A DNA stretch of 64,000 nt from Asaia bogorensis. GTDB lineage: Bacteria; Pseudomonadota; Alphaproteobacteria; Acetobacterales; Acetobacteraceae. Below, piece after piece: positions 30,322-38,493 of the stretch. The stretch's first letter is position 1. Each line of letters begins with the position of its first letter. A model generated the notes under the pieces. That model did not search any database and was not told the origin of the DNA. It worked only from the letters and a program-made list of their open reading frames with translations. A program made the position numbers and the translations under genes. The stretch is from NCBI GenBank assembly GCA_945897825.1, contig CAMDGX010000005.1, forward strand, positions 1 to 64,000, read 5' to 3'.

Positions 30322-31692
30322 CTACTCCCCACCCCGCGGCCTGAACAAACTCAACACCCCCGCCCCCACCGAAAACCCCGCCGCCACCATCAGCACCAGC
30401 GACACACCCCCCGCCGGATACAGATTGAACAGCATCGCCACCAACGCCGACCCGATCGTCTGCCCCAACAGCCTGGACGTCGCCTGCATCCCGCTCGCCC
30501 CGCCCGACCGCGACCGCGGCGCCGCAGCCATGATCGTCCGGTTGTTCGGCGAGTTGAACAGCCCGAACCCCACCCCGCACACCACCATCGGCACAACGAT
30601 GGCAACCCAAGCGGGCCAAACCCACCCCGGCGCCCCACCCACCGAAGCCAGCAACACCAGCCCCAGACACAACCCCGCCTGCCCCAGCGCCCCCATCACC
30701 GCCGGCGAGAACCGGTCCGATAGCCGCCCCGCGAACATCGCCGTGAACGCCATCGCCGCCGACCACGGCGTCATCAGGATCCCCGTCTCCGTCTGCGACT
30801 TACCCAACTCCTGGATCAGCAGGAACGGCAGCGACGTGAACGCCATGCTCTGCGCCGCGAACGAACACACCGAGGCGGCAATCGACAGCGCGAACACCGG
30901 CCGCATCAACAGATCCACCGGCAACAGCGGCTTCGATTGCGGCAACTGCCGCCACACCAGCGCCACCCCCACCACCACCGCCCCCACCAGCTCCAGCGCG
31001 ATCCCCAGCCGGTCCTGCCCGTGCCCCAGCCCGTCGATCCCCAGGATCAACAGCCCGAAGAACGCCGCGTTCAGCGCCGCACTCGCCGGATCGAACTTCT
31101 GCGCCCCCAGCGGCGTCTCCGGCAGCGCCTTCCACCCGATCGCCAGCGCCAGCGCCCCCAGCGGCAAGTTCACCGCGAACAGCATGTGCCAGTCCGCCAC
31201 CGCCAGAATCCCCGACGCGATCGACGGCCCCAGCGCCGAGGTCGTCCCCCCGATCATCGCGTTGTAGCCAACCCCCCGCCCCAGCTGCGAAGCCGGATAG
31301 ATGAACCGGATCAGCGCCGTATTGACGCTCATCACCCCCGCCGCCCCGAACCCCTGCAGAACCCGCGCCCCCACCAGCTGCGGCATCGTCTGCGACAGCG
31401 CGCACGCCCCCGACGCCGCGGTGAACACCACCAGGCCCCACAGATAAACCCGCCGATACCCGAACTTCTCCCCCAGCGACGCCAACGGCAGCAACGTCAT
31501 CGTCACCGCCAGCTGATACGCATTCGCCACCCAGATCGCCTCGGAAGCGCTCACCTGGAATTCCCGCGAGATCGTCGGCAACGCCAAATTGGCCAACGTC
31601 CCGGTCAAAACCGCCATCGCCAGCCCCAACGCCAGCGTCAGGATCGCCCAGCCCCGCCGCGGAAACGGCAGCCCATCGGCGCTACCGCTCAT
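30322..31692 (-). CDS. major facilitator superfamily transporter (DHA-type)
   Basis: A polytopic inner-membrane transporter. The ATG at 31692 (MSGSADGLPFPRRG) gives 456 residues with about 12-14 hydrophobic segments. The loop 2-3 signature appears as LASLGEKFGYRRVYLWG. The start VLTGTLANLALPTIS and WVANAYQLAVTMTLLPLA match drug:H+ antiporters of the DHA2 group. The ATG is separated from a divergent DapA-like gene by copy 2 of the repeat element. Substrate and direction are not readable. Confidence 0.88.
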   Translation of the reverse strand: MSGSADGLPFPRRGWAILTLALGLAMAVLTGTLANLALPTISREFQVSASEAIWVANAYQLAVTMTLLPLASLGEKFGYRRVYLWGLVVFTAASGACALSQTMPQLVGARVLQGFGAAGVMSVNTALIRFIYPASQLGRGVGYNAMIGGTTSALGPSIASGILAVADWHMLFAVNLPLGALALAIGWKALPETPLGAQKFDPASAALNAAFFGLLILGIDGLGHGQDRLGIALELVGAVVVGVALVWRQLPQSKPLLPVDLLMRPVFALSIAASVCSFAAQSMAFTSLPFLLIQELGKSQTETGILMTPWSAAMAFTAMFAGRLSDRFSPAVMGALGQAGLCLGLVLLASVGGAPGWVWPAWVAIVVPMVVCGVGFGLFNSPNNRTIMAAAPRSRSGGASGMQATSRLLGQTIGSALVAMLFNLYPAGGVSLVLMVAAGFSVGAGVLSLFRPRGGE

Positions 31693-31783
31693 CGCGGGAA
31701 ACCTGCAACACATGCGTCATGCTGCAACGCAATATCCACGGCGCCCGAGAGGAGCGCAATGGCCAGGGAAGGCAAGGCAAGCA

Positions 31784-31924
31784 GTTCTTTTTGTGAACAA
31801 AAAGAACCAAAAAAACATCATCCCCTTGCGCCGCATCCTCCCGCCCGACACCCCGCGGCGCCCAACCGCCAAGTCCCGGCCCAATGAAAAAGTTTTTTTG
31901 CTTCTTTTTGTTCACAAAAAGAAG
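31784..31924 (+). repeat. palindromic intergenic element, copy 2 (variant arms)
   Basis: Here both outer hairpins carry different tips: GTTCTTTTTG/CAAAAAGAAC at 31784-31807 and CTTCTTTTTG/CAAAAAGAAG at 31901-31924. The central stem is decayed. Unlike other copies it lies between divergent start codons (MFS and the DapA-like gene), not after a stop. The 141-bp span is longer than the others. Confidence 0.85.
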
Positions 31925-31984
31925 GCCTTCCGCCCTTCCCTTCCGCAGCCTACCCTCCTGCACCCACCCGCGAAGGACGCGCCG

Positions 31985-32911
31985 ATGCCGAAGAACCTCA
32001 AGGACCTGCGGGGCGTCGTCCCCCCGGTCGTCACCCCGCTGAACGCCGACTTCACCGTCGACTACCCCTCGTTCACCCGCGTGATCGAGCATCTCATCCA
32101 GGGCGGCGTCCACGGCCTGTTCTTCCTCGGCTCCACCAGCGAGGTCGTCTTCCACGACGAAGCCACGCGCGACAAAATCCTCGCCCACGCCATCGAGATC
32201 ACCGCCGGCCGCCTCCCCGTCCTCGCCGGAATCGTCGACCCCACCACCGACCGCGTCATCGGCCACGCCAGGCGCGCCGCGTCCCTCGGCGTCGACGGCG
32301 TCGTCGTCACCGCCCCGTTCTACACCCGCACCAGCCAGCCCGAGACCGTCGAGCATTTCCGCTACGTGGCCGAAGCCTCCCCCACCCCGGTCATCGCCTA
32401 CGACCTGCCCGTCAGCGTCCACACCAAGCTGGCGCGCGACACCATCACCACCCTGGCGGCGGAAGGCGCCATCGTCGGCCTGAAGGATTCCAGCGGCGAC
32501 ACCGGCGGCCTGCGCTACGTCATCAGCGACATGGCCGCCCGCCCCGACTTCTTCTGCATGACCGGCGGCGAACTGGATGTCGACGGCGCCCTCCTGATGG
32601 GCGCCCACGGCGTCGTCCCCGGCCTCGGCAACGTCGACCCCGCCGCCTATGTCCGCCTCTACGACGCCGCAAGCCAGGCCAACTGGGCGTTGGCGAAAGC
32701 CGAGCAGGAACGCCTCTGCCGCCTGTTCGAAATCGTCTGGTGCGGCACCCCCCGCACGAGCGCGGGGGCGTCAGGCGTCGGCGGCTTCAAGACCGCCATG
32801 CGCGCCATGGGCCTGATCGCCACCAACACCATGGCCCGCCCGCAACGCAGCCTGAACGCCGAGGAATCCGCCCGCGTCGAGGCCATCATCCGCAGCGTCG
32901 GCCTGCTGTAG
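31985..32911 (+). CDS. dihydrodipicolinate synthase/N-acetylneuraminate lyase family aldolase
   Basis: A class I (Schiff base) aldolase or dehydratase of the DapA family. It has 308 residues. The catalytic Lys167 is in GLKDSSGD and Tyr139 in IAYDLPVS. GSTSE (49-53) replaces the usual GTTGE. The true DapA of this organism is probably elsewhere, since the gene stands among catabolic genes. A role in breaking down a sugar-acid or hydroxy-keto acid is inferred. Upstream GAAGGA serves as a ribosome site. Confidence 0.9.
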   Translation: MPKNLKDLRGVVPPVVTPLNADFTVDYPSFTRVIEHLIQGGVHGLFFLGSTSEVVFHDEATRDKILAHAIEITAGRLPVLAGIVDPTTDRVIGHARRAASLGVDGVVVTAPFYTRTSQPETVEHFRYVAEASPTPVIAYDLPVSVHTKLARDTITTLAAEGAIVGLKDSSGDTGGLRYVISDMAARPDFFCMTGGELDVDGALLMGAHGVVPGLGNVDPAAYVRLYDAASQANWALAKAEQERLCRLFEIVWCGTPRTSAGASGVGGFKTAMRAMGLIATNTMARPQRSLNAEESARVEAIIRSVGLL

Positions 32912-32919
32912 CTGTACGA

Positions 32920-32932
32920 TACAATTATTGTA
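32920..32932. promoter_or_regulatory. perfect AT palindrome upstream of tandem SDR genes
   Basis: TACAATTATTGTA is a perfect 13-bp palindrome, 9 nt after the DapA-like gene stop and about 105 nt upstream of the first SDR gene. It lies in a short AT-rich patch (32915-32960) in an otherwise GC-rich region. This looks like a regulator operator with promoter DNA. The regulator is not in the window. Confidence 0.45.
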
Positions 32933-33037
32933 ACGGAATAAAATTATAGCGTAATTGATGGGATCCCTGCTTACCTGTGCCCGACAAGAGCGGCCGGCCC
33001 GCGCGCCGCAACAGCCCTTCCCGCACAGGAGCCCTTC

Positions 33038-33796
33038 ATGCCCGCTTCCACCGCAACCCGCCTCACCGGCAAGGTCGCCCTGGTCACCGGCGCCTCGCGC
33101 GGCATTGGCGTCGCCATCGCCGAACGCCTTGCCGCCGAAGGGGCCGCCATCGCCGTCAACTACGTTGCCAGCGAAGCCGCCGCCCACGAAGTCGTCGCCC
33201 GCATCCGCGCCGCCGGCGGCACCGCCGAGGCCATCCAGGGCGATGTCAGCCAGGTCGCCGCCGCCACCCCGCTCATCGCCGAAACCATCCGCCGCCTCGG
33301 CCGCATCGACATCCTGGTCAACAACGCCGCCATCAGCGCCGGCATCGAGTTCGACGCCATCACGGAGGCCGATTTCGACCGCCTGGTCGCCACCAACATG
33401 AAGTCCGTGCTGTTCCTCTCCCAGGCCGCAGCCCGCGAAATGGCCCCCGGCAGCGTCATCATCAACCTCAGCTCGATCGGCACCCGCCTCGCCAACCCGA
33501 TCACCGTCGTCTACACCGCCACCAAGGCCGCCGTGGAGATGATGACCCTCTCCATGGCCCGCGCCCTCGGCCCGCGCCGCATCCGCGTGAACGCGGTGGC
33601 GCCAGGCATGACCGACACGGAAATGCTCCGCAGCGTCATCGCCCCCGAGGTGCTGGAGGAGGCGGCCCGCCGCAACACGCTGGGCCGTCTGGGCCAGGTC
33701 GGAGACATCGCCCCCGTCATCGCCTTCCTCGCCTCCGACGACGCCGGCTGGATCACCGGCGAAACCATCCACGTCAACGGCGGCCAGCGCGGCTGA
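33038..33796 (+). CDS. SDR-family oxidoreductase, copy 1
   Basis: A classical short-chain dehydrogenase/reductase of 252 residues. The Rossmann cofactor motif is TGASRGIGVAIAERL. NNAAI follows in the usual position. The catalytic Ser (NLSSIG), Tyr and Lys of YTATK are present with the normal 13-residue Ser-Tyr spacing. The C-terminus is WITGETIHVNGGQRG, typical of 3-oxoacyl-ACP reductase-like SDRs. A nearly identical gene follows 38 nt downstream, so this is a tandem duplication. The substrate is unknown. Confidence 0.93.
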   Translation: MPASTATRLTGKVALVTGASRGIGVAIAERLAAEGAAIAVNYVASEAAAHEVVARIRAAGGTAEAIQGDVSQVAAATPLIAETIRRLGRIDILVNNAAISAGIEFDAITEADFDRLVATNMKSVLFLSQAAAREMAPGSVIINLSSIGTRLANPITVVYTATKAAVEMMTLSMARALGPRRIRVNAVAPGMTDTEMLRSVIAPEVLEEAARRNTLGRLGQVGDIAPVIAFLASDDAGWITGETIHVNGGQRG

Positions 33797-33834
33797 GCAC
33801 TCCCCGCCACCACCCTCAGCGACAGGACCTCACC

Positions 33835-34593
33835 ATGCCCCAGCCCGTCTGCTCCCGCCTCGCCGGCAAGGTCGCCCTGGTCACCGGCGCCTCCCGCGGC
33901 ATCGGCGTCGCCATCGCCGAACGCCTGGCCGCCGAAGGGGCCGCCGTCGCCGTCAACTACGTCGCCAGCGAAGCCGCCGCCCACGAAGTCGTCGCCCGCA
34001 TCCGCGCCGCCGGCGGCACCGCCGAGGCCATCCAAGGGGACGTGAGCCAGGTCGCCGCCGCCGCGCCGCTGGTCGCCGAAACCATCCGCCGGCTCGGCCG
34101 CCTCGACATCCTGGTGAACAACGCCGCCATTGCCGCCGCCATCCCGTTCGACGACATCACTGAAGCTCATTTCGACCAGACGGTGGCCACCAACATGAAG
34201 TCGGTGCTGTTCATCTCGCAGGAAGCCGCCCGCGCCATGCCGCCCGGCAGCGTCATCGTCAACCTTGGCTCCATAGGCACGCGCATCGCCCCGCCCGCGA
34301 ACACCGTCTACGTCGCCACCAAGGCCGCCGTGGAGATGATGACCCTCTCCATGGCCCGCGCCCTCGGCCCGCGCGGCATCCGCGTGGTGGCCGTGGCACC
34401 CGGCCTCACCGACACAGAAATGCTGCGCGGCGCCGTCACTCCGCAGTACCTGGCCGAGGCCCCCGCCCGCAACATGCTCGGCCGCCTCGGCCAAACTACC
34501 GACATCGCCCCCGTCATCGCCTTCCTCGCCTCCGACGACGCCGGCTGGATCACCGGCGAAACCATCCACGTCAACGGTGGCCAGCGCAGTTGA
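33835..34593 (+). CDS. SDR-family oxidoreductase, copy 2 (tandem paralogue)
   Basis: A 252-residue SDR that repeats the previous gene almost word for word through the cofactor half (residues 10-95 differ at only a handful of positions). It diverges more after residue 100, for example AIAAAIPFDDITEAH. The catalytic Ser of NLGSIG, and Tyr and Lys in YVATK, are intact, so both copies should be active. The pattern suggests recent tandem duplication with retained function or gene conversion in the 5' half. Same direction and probably the same transcript. Confidence 0.93.
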   Translation: MPQPVCSRLAGKVALVTGASRGIGVAIAERLAAEGAAVAVNYVASEAAAHEVVARIRAAGGTAEAIQGDVSQVAAAAPLVAETIRRLGRLDILVNNAAIAAAIPFDDITEAHFDQTVATNMKSVLFISQEAARAMPPGSVIVNLGSIGTRIAPPANTVYVATKAAVEMMTLSMARALGPRGIRVVAVAPGLTDTEMLRGAVTPQYLAEAPARNMLGRLGQTTDIAPVIAFLASDDAGWITGETIHVNGGQRS

Positions 34594-34729
34594 GCCACCA
34601 CCTGCACCAAGCAAATCCTTCCATCGGCGCGGCGCCGGCGCCTCGTCATCTTGTCGTTTCGTTACGAACATTTCCAGGAGCGGCGTGCTATCATCCCGGC
34701 GTGCCCCTCCAACCACCGCGAGGCCCACC

Positions 34730-35515
34730 ATGTCCGGCACCATCCGCTTCGACGACGGAACCGCCTACGAGGAAAGCATGGGCCGCTGGAGCGAGCTCGC
34801 CGGCGCGGAATTCCTCGCATGGCTCGCCCCGCCCGCCGGCGCCGCCTGGTTGGATATCGGCTGCGGCACCGGCGTCTTCTCGCGCATGATCGCGAGAAGC
34901 TGCGCCCCCGCCGCCATCACCGCGATCGACCCGTCCGAGGCCCAGCTCGCCTACGCCCGCCAGGCCGCGCCCGCCATCCACTACCAGCAGGCCGACGCCC
35001 AGGCCCTGCCCTTCCCCGCCGCCAGCTTCGACCAGGCCGTCATGGCCCTGGTCATCTTCTTCCTGCCCGACCCCGCGAAAGGCGTCGCCGAGATGGCCCG
35101 GATCCTGCGCCCTGGCGGCACCGCCAGCGCCTATGCCTGGGATTCGCTCGGCGGCGGCACACCCACCGTCCCCGTCCAGCGCGTCCTGGAGGCCCATGGC
35201 CACAAGCCGCCGAACCCGCCCAGCCCCGCCGCCTCCGGCCTCGCCCAGCTGCGCGCCCTCTGGTCCGCCGCCGGCTTCACCGGCATCGAAACCCGAAGGA
35301 TCGACATCGGCATGCGCTTCGAAAGCTTCGCCGCCTACTGGGCCATGATGCGCCGTATGTCCCGCGTCAGCCCCCTGCTCGACAGCCTGGGCGAAGCCGA
35401 GGTCGAAGCCATCCGCGTCGACCTGCGCCAGCGCGTCGCCCCCGGCCCCGAAGGCCCCTTCACCGCCCCCGCCCATGCCAACGCCGTCCGCGGCCACCTG
35501 CCCGCGCGCGCCTAG
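34730..35515 (+). CDS. class I SAM-dependent methyltransferase
   Basis: A small-molecule methyltransferase of the UbiE/COQ5-like fold. It has 261 residues. SAM motif I is LDIGCGTGVFSR near residue 41. Motif II is the acidic IDPSEAQ, and a QADAQALPFPAASFD post-motif precedes the MALVIFFLPDP catalytic-region beta-strand. The ATG at 34730 was chosen because upstream frames add low-complexity residues. The methyl acceptor is not predictable; neighbours give no clue. Confidence 0.88.
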   Translation: MSGTIRFDDGTAYEESMGRWSELAGAEFLAWLAPPAGAAWLDIGCGTGVFSRMIARSCAPAAITAIDPSEAQLAYARQAAPAIHYQQADAQALPFPAASFDQAVMALVIFFLPDPAKGVAEMARILRPGGTASAYAWDSLGGGTPTVPVQRVLEAHGHKPPNPPSPAASGLAQLRALWSAAGFTGIETRRIDIGMRFESFAAYWAMMRRMSRVSPLLDSLGEAEVEAIRVDLRQRVAPGPEGPFTAPAHANAVRGHLPARA

Positions 35516-35587
35516 GCAGCCGAGCACCCTGAAAAATTTCTCCTCAGACCCTTGCATCGCTAACGTTTGTTATTTATATTCCCATCC

Positions 35588-36217
35588 ATGAGCACCGCAC
35601 CCCCCCTCCCGGCCCGGACCACCCCGGCCGAAGCCGCCCTGGCGGCCGGGGACCTCGCGCGCCTGCTCGACATCATTCTCGCCAGCCTGCTCGACACCCT
35701 CTGGACCCGCTCGCTCTACGCCCGCCTCCTCGGCCCGCTCGCCACCCTGGTCTGGCAGCGCATCGCCCGCACCCGTGAGCGCCTCGCCCGCGCCCTGGCC
35801 CACATCGCCGCCGGCTGCACCCCGCGACCGACCCTCCCGCGCACAACCCCGCGCGCCGCGACGCCCCGCGCGCCCTTCCCCAACCGCCGCCACGGCTGGC
35901 TCGGCGCGATGCTCGACCACGCCATCCGCAACCACGCCTCCCAGCTCGGCCACCTGCTGGCCCGCCCCGGCGTGGCCGGAATCATCGCCGCCTCGCCCGG
36001 CGCGCTGCGCACCCTGCGCCCGCTCTGCCACATGCTCGGCGCCACCCTTCCCGCGTCCCTGCGCCTGCCGCCGCGTTCCCCCCGGCCGCGCCCCGCCTGC
36101 CCCAAGCCGAAGCAAGCCGCCCCGCCTGTCCACTCGGGCACCCCCGACCGCCCCCTGCAGCCCTACGTCCGCGCCGCCGTGCGCGCCTGGCATCGCCCGC
36201 GCGCAAAAAACACCTGA
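35588..36217 (+). CDS. hypothetical protein, Arg/Pro-rich
   Basis: A 209-residue reading frame that I do not recognise. The start at 35588 (MSTAPPLPART) follows an AT-rich patch (35560-35587) that could hold a promoter. Residues 20-75 and 105-150 are predicted amphipathic/hydrophobic helices (LLDIILASLLDTLW, MLDHAIRNHASQLGHLLARP). They are linked by Arg/Pro/Thr-rich segments. Codon use is GC-rich, as in neighbours, so reading-frame length alone is weak evidence. It may be a lineage-specific gene; function unknown. Confidence 0.5.
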   Translation: MSTAPPLPARTTPAEAALAAGDLARLLDIILASLLDTLWTRSLYARLLGPLATLVWQRIARTRERLARALAHIAAGCTPRPTLPRTTPRAATPRAPFPNRRHGWLGAMLDHAIRNHASQLGHLLARPGVAGIIAASPGALRTLRPLCHMLGATLPASLRLPPRSPRPRPACPKPKQAAPPVHSGTPDRPLQPYVRAAVRAWHRPRAKNT

Positions 36218-36367
36218 CGTCGCATGAGCGAACCCACGCCCTTTTTGTTCCGTTGTAGTATTGTTTCATGGGAAGCCACCGGAACCCCAGCCCCCAGCCC
36301 GGCTTGAGCCAGATCAAGGCCGGCCTGTCACCGGCCTGTCATCGTGCCGCAACAGAAGGAGGCAGCA

Positions 36368-36784
36368 ATGGCCCAACGCCCGATCGGAGAGATCATCCGC
36401 CGCGCCCCCGTCACCCTGCCGGACTCCGCCAGCGTCCAGGATGCCTGCCGCACCATGCACGACCAGCGCATCGGCGCGATCATCGTCCTCGACGAACACG
36501 GCCAGCTCGCCGGCATCTTCACCGGCCGCGACGCCGTCCGCCTCCTCGCCCAGGGCCACAGCCCGGCCCACACAAGGCTCGACCGCGTCATGACCCGCAA
36601 CCCCGAATGCATCCGCCCGGCCGACCACGCCCTCGATGCCCTGCGCACCATGGGCGACGGCGGCTTCCGCCACCTCCCCGTGGTCGAGAACGGCCGCGTC
36701 GTCGGCCTCGTCTCGGTCGGCGACTTCCGCAGCATCGAACACGCCAGGCTCGACGAGGAAACCGGCTTCTGGGAACGGATCTAG
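36368..36784 (+). CDS. CBS-domain pair protein
   Basis: A 138-residue cytoplasmic protein made of two consecutive CBS domains (about residues 10-65 and 72-130), forming one Bateman module that senses adenine nucleotides or similar ligands. Motifs are GAIIVLDEHGQLAGIFTGRD and HLPVVENGRVVGLVSVGD. The ATG is preceded by a perfect AGGAGG. Its stop codon overlaps, on the opposite strand, the stop of the following lipoprotein gene. The regulatory target is unknown. Confidence 0.9.
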   Translation: MAQRPIGEIIRRAPVTLPDSASVQDACRTMHDQRIGAIIVLDEHGQLAGIFTGRDAVRLLAQGHSPAHTRLDRVMTRNPECIRPADHALDALRTMGDGGFRHLPVVENGRVVGLVSVGDFRSIEHARLDEETGFWERI

Positions 36785-37251
36785 CCCCCGGCAGCACACC
36801 GCAGCACATAGGCGCGCCGCACCGGATAATAGTGCCGCGCCACGAACGCCTCCCGCCCCGGCGCAACCTCCCTCAGCACCCCCTCCGTCAACCCTGGCGG
36901 CTCGTCCACCCGCCCCACCACCGCATCCACCGTCCCCGCATCCCCCAGCCGCACCCGCAGCAGATCCCCCTCCGCCACGGTCATCCCCACCGGCAGCACC
37001 GCCTGGTGGAACACCACCTCCACCGGCGAAACCGCGCACCGAACCGCCACCACCCGCCCCTGCCCCGCCAGCGCCGCCAACCCCGTGGCCGCCTCCCGCG
37101 CCCGCTCGGCCGCCGACCGATACGCCGCATTGCCGGCCATCATCGCCGGCGTCACCGGCCGCATCACCACCGCGCGGATCTCGCTGCCGGCCGGCGGCCC
37201 GGAACACGCCGCCAGGGCCAGCAGCCACGCCAGTCCGACCACGCCCCGCAT
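36781..37251 (-). CDS. putative lipoprotein, hypothetical
   Basis: A 156-residue protein with a lipoprotein signal: MRGVVGLAWLLALAAC with a lipobox cysteine at residue 16. The ATG at 37251 is favoured because GGAG lies 8 nt upstream; ATGs at 37257 and 37275 are alternatives. The mature part has an RxRLGDAGTVDAVVGRV segment and no recognised domain. It is convergent with the CBS gene, the two stop codons overlapping by 2-3 nt. It is probably anchored in the outer or inner membrane. Confidence 0.7.
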   Translation of the reverse strand: MRGVVGLAWLLALAACSGPPAGSEIRAVVMRPVTPAMMAGNAAYRSAAERAREAATGLAALAGQGRVVAVRCAVSPVEVVFHQAVLPVGMTVAEGDLLRVRLGDAGTVDAVVGRVDEPPGLTEGVLREVAPGREAFVARHYYPVRRAYVLRCAAGG

Positions 37252-37320
37252 CGGCATCGCTCCCGGCTGAAACACCCGCGGGGACTCTACACCGACGCCG
37301 CCATCGCGCTAGAAACGGCC

Positions 37321-38349
37321 ATGACCCATACCATCATGATCGCCTCCCCCCTCGAAGCCGAGCACGTCGAAGCCATCCGCGCGACCCATCGCGACATCGA
37401 GGTGCTCTACGACCCCACCCTGCTGCCCACCCCGCGTTACATCGCCGACCACAAGGGCGCCCCCTTCGCCCGCACCCCGCTGCAACAGGCCCGCTGGAAC
37501 GAGATGCTCGCCGAAGCCGAGATCCTGTGGGACCTGCCCGCCGAAGCCGACCTGCCGCATCTCGCCGCCCTGAAATGGATCCAAACCACCAGCACCGGCG
37601 TCGGCCCCTCCGTCGCCGCCCTGGGCCTGGCCGAACGCGACATCCTGGTCACCACCGCCCGCGGCGTGCACGCGCGCCCGCTGGCCGAGTTCGTGTTCAT
37701 GGCCCTGCTCTCCCACTGGCGCGGCCTGAAGCACCTTGAAGCCGAGCAGAAGCAGCACGCCTGGAACCGCTATTGCGGCGAGGAAGTCGCCGGCCGCCGC
37801 CTGGTCATCATCGGCGCCGGCGACCTCGCCCGCGGCTGCGCCCGCCTCGCCCGCGCCTTCGACATGCAGGTCATCGCCGTCGCCCGCGACCCCGCCCGCA
37901 GCCGCGCCCACAACGACCTGTTCGACGCCGTGGTCCCGACCGCCCGGATGCACGAAGCCCTCGCCCAGGCCGATGCCGTCGTCGTCACCGTGCCCCATAC
38001 CGCCCAGACCGAGAACATGATCGACGCCGCCGCCTTCGCCGCCATGCCCCACGGCGTCGCCTTCGTGAACATCGCCCGCGGCACGGTGGTCGACGAGGAT
38101 GCGCTGATCGAAGCCTGCGCCTCCGGCCGCATCGGCTTCGCCGCCCTGGACGTGGCCCGCGTCGAGCCGCTGGCCATGGACAGCCCGCTGTGGGACATGC
38201 GAAACGTGCTGATCTCGCCCCACTCCGCCAGCACGGTCACCTCGGAGAACCGCCGCATCACCGACATCTTCCGCCACAACCTGCAGTGCTGGATCGACGG
38301 CCGGCTCGGCGACATGCGCAACGTGCTGGACAAGAAGCTGCTGTACTAA
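37321..38349 (+). CDS. D-isomer-specific 2-hydroxyacid dehydrogenase family
   Basis: An NAD(P)-dependent oxidoreductase of 342 residues, with the N-terminal catalytic half, a GAGDLARGCARLA Rossmann segment, and the late catalytic residues Arg in NIARGTVVDE, Glu in ARVEPL and His in SPHSAS. The family reduces 2-keto acids to D-hydroxy acids or oxidises phosphoglycerate-like acids. The ATG at 37321 lies 70 nt after the divergent lipoprotein start. Copy 3 of the repeat starts 4 nt after its stop. Confidence 0.9.
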   Translation: MTHTIMIASPLEAEHVEAIRATHRDIEVLYDPTLLPTPRYIADHKGAPFARTPLQQARWNEMLAEAEILWDLPAEADLPHLAALKWIQTTSTGVGPSVAALGLAERDILVTTARGVHARPLAEFVFMALLSHWRGLKHLEAEQKQHAWNRYCGEEVAGRRLVIIGAGDLARGCARLARAFDMQVIAVARDPARSRAHNDLFDAVVPTARMHEALAQADAVVVTVPHTAQTENMIDAAAFAAMPHGVAFVNIARGTVVDEDALIEACASGRIGFAALDVARVEPLAMDSPLWDMRNVLISPHSASTVTSENRRITDIFRHNLQCWIDGRLGDMRNVLDKKLLY

Positions 38350-38493
38350 GCACCTTCTTTTTCTGAAGAAAAAGAAGCAAAAAGACTTTTCATCCATTTG
38401 CACCCGGCCCGACCATCCGCCAAGGCGCCAATGGATGGAAAGTTTTTTGGTTCTTTTTTTCAAAAAAGAACATTCTTGCGTCTGGAGCGAACC
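38350..38493. other. GC-skew polarity switch point
   Basis: The plus strand is C-rich on the left and G-rich on the right of this spacer, whatever the gene strand. Sampled counts on the plus strand: 30961-31020 C37/G10 and 33181-33240 C28/G20; 37921-37980 C26/G18; 38941-39000 C17/G28 and 48121-48180 C14/G31. The change falls within one gene, at repeat copy 3. Confidence 0.65.
38354..38471 (-). repeat. palindromic intergenic element, copy 3
   Basis: Hairpin B (38354-38377) begins 4 nt after the dehydrogenase stop. The inner arm CATCCATTTGCACC is partly matched by GGCGCCAATGGATGG. Hairpin A is at 38450-38471. It is followed 22 nt later by the DUF1028 ATG with GGAGCG upstream. Orientation is opposite to copies 1, 2 and 4. 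Confidence 0.9.
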
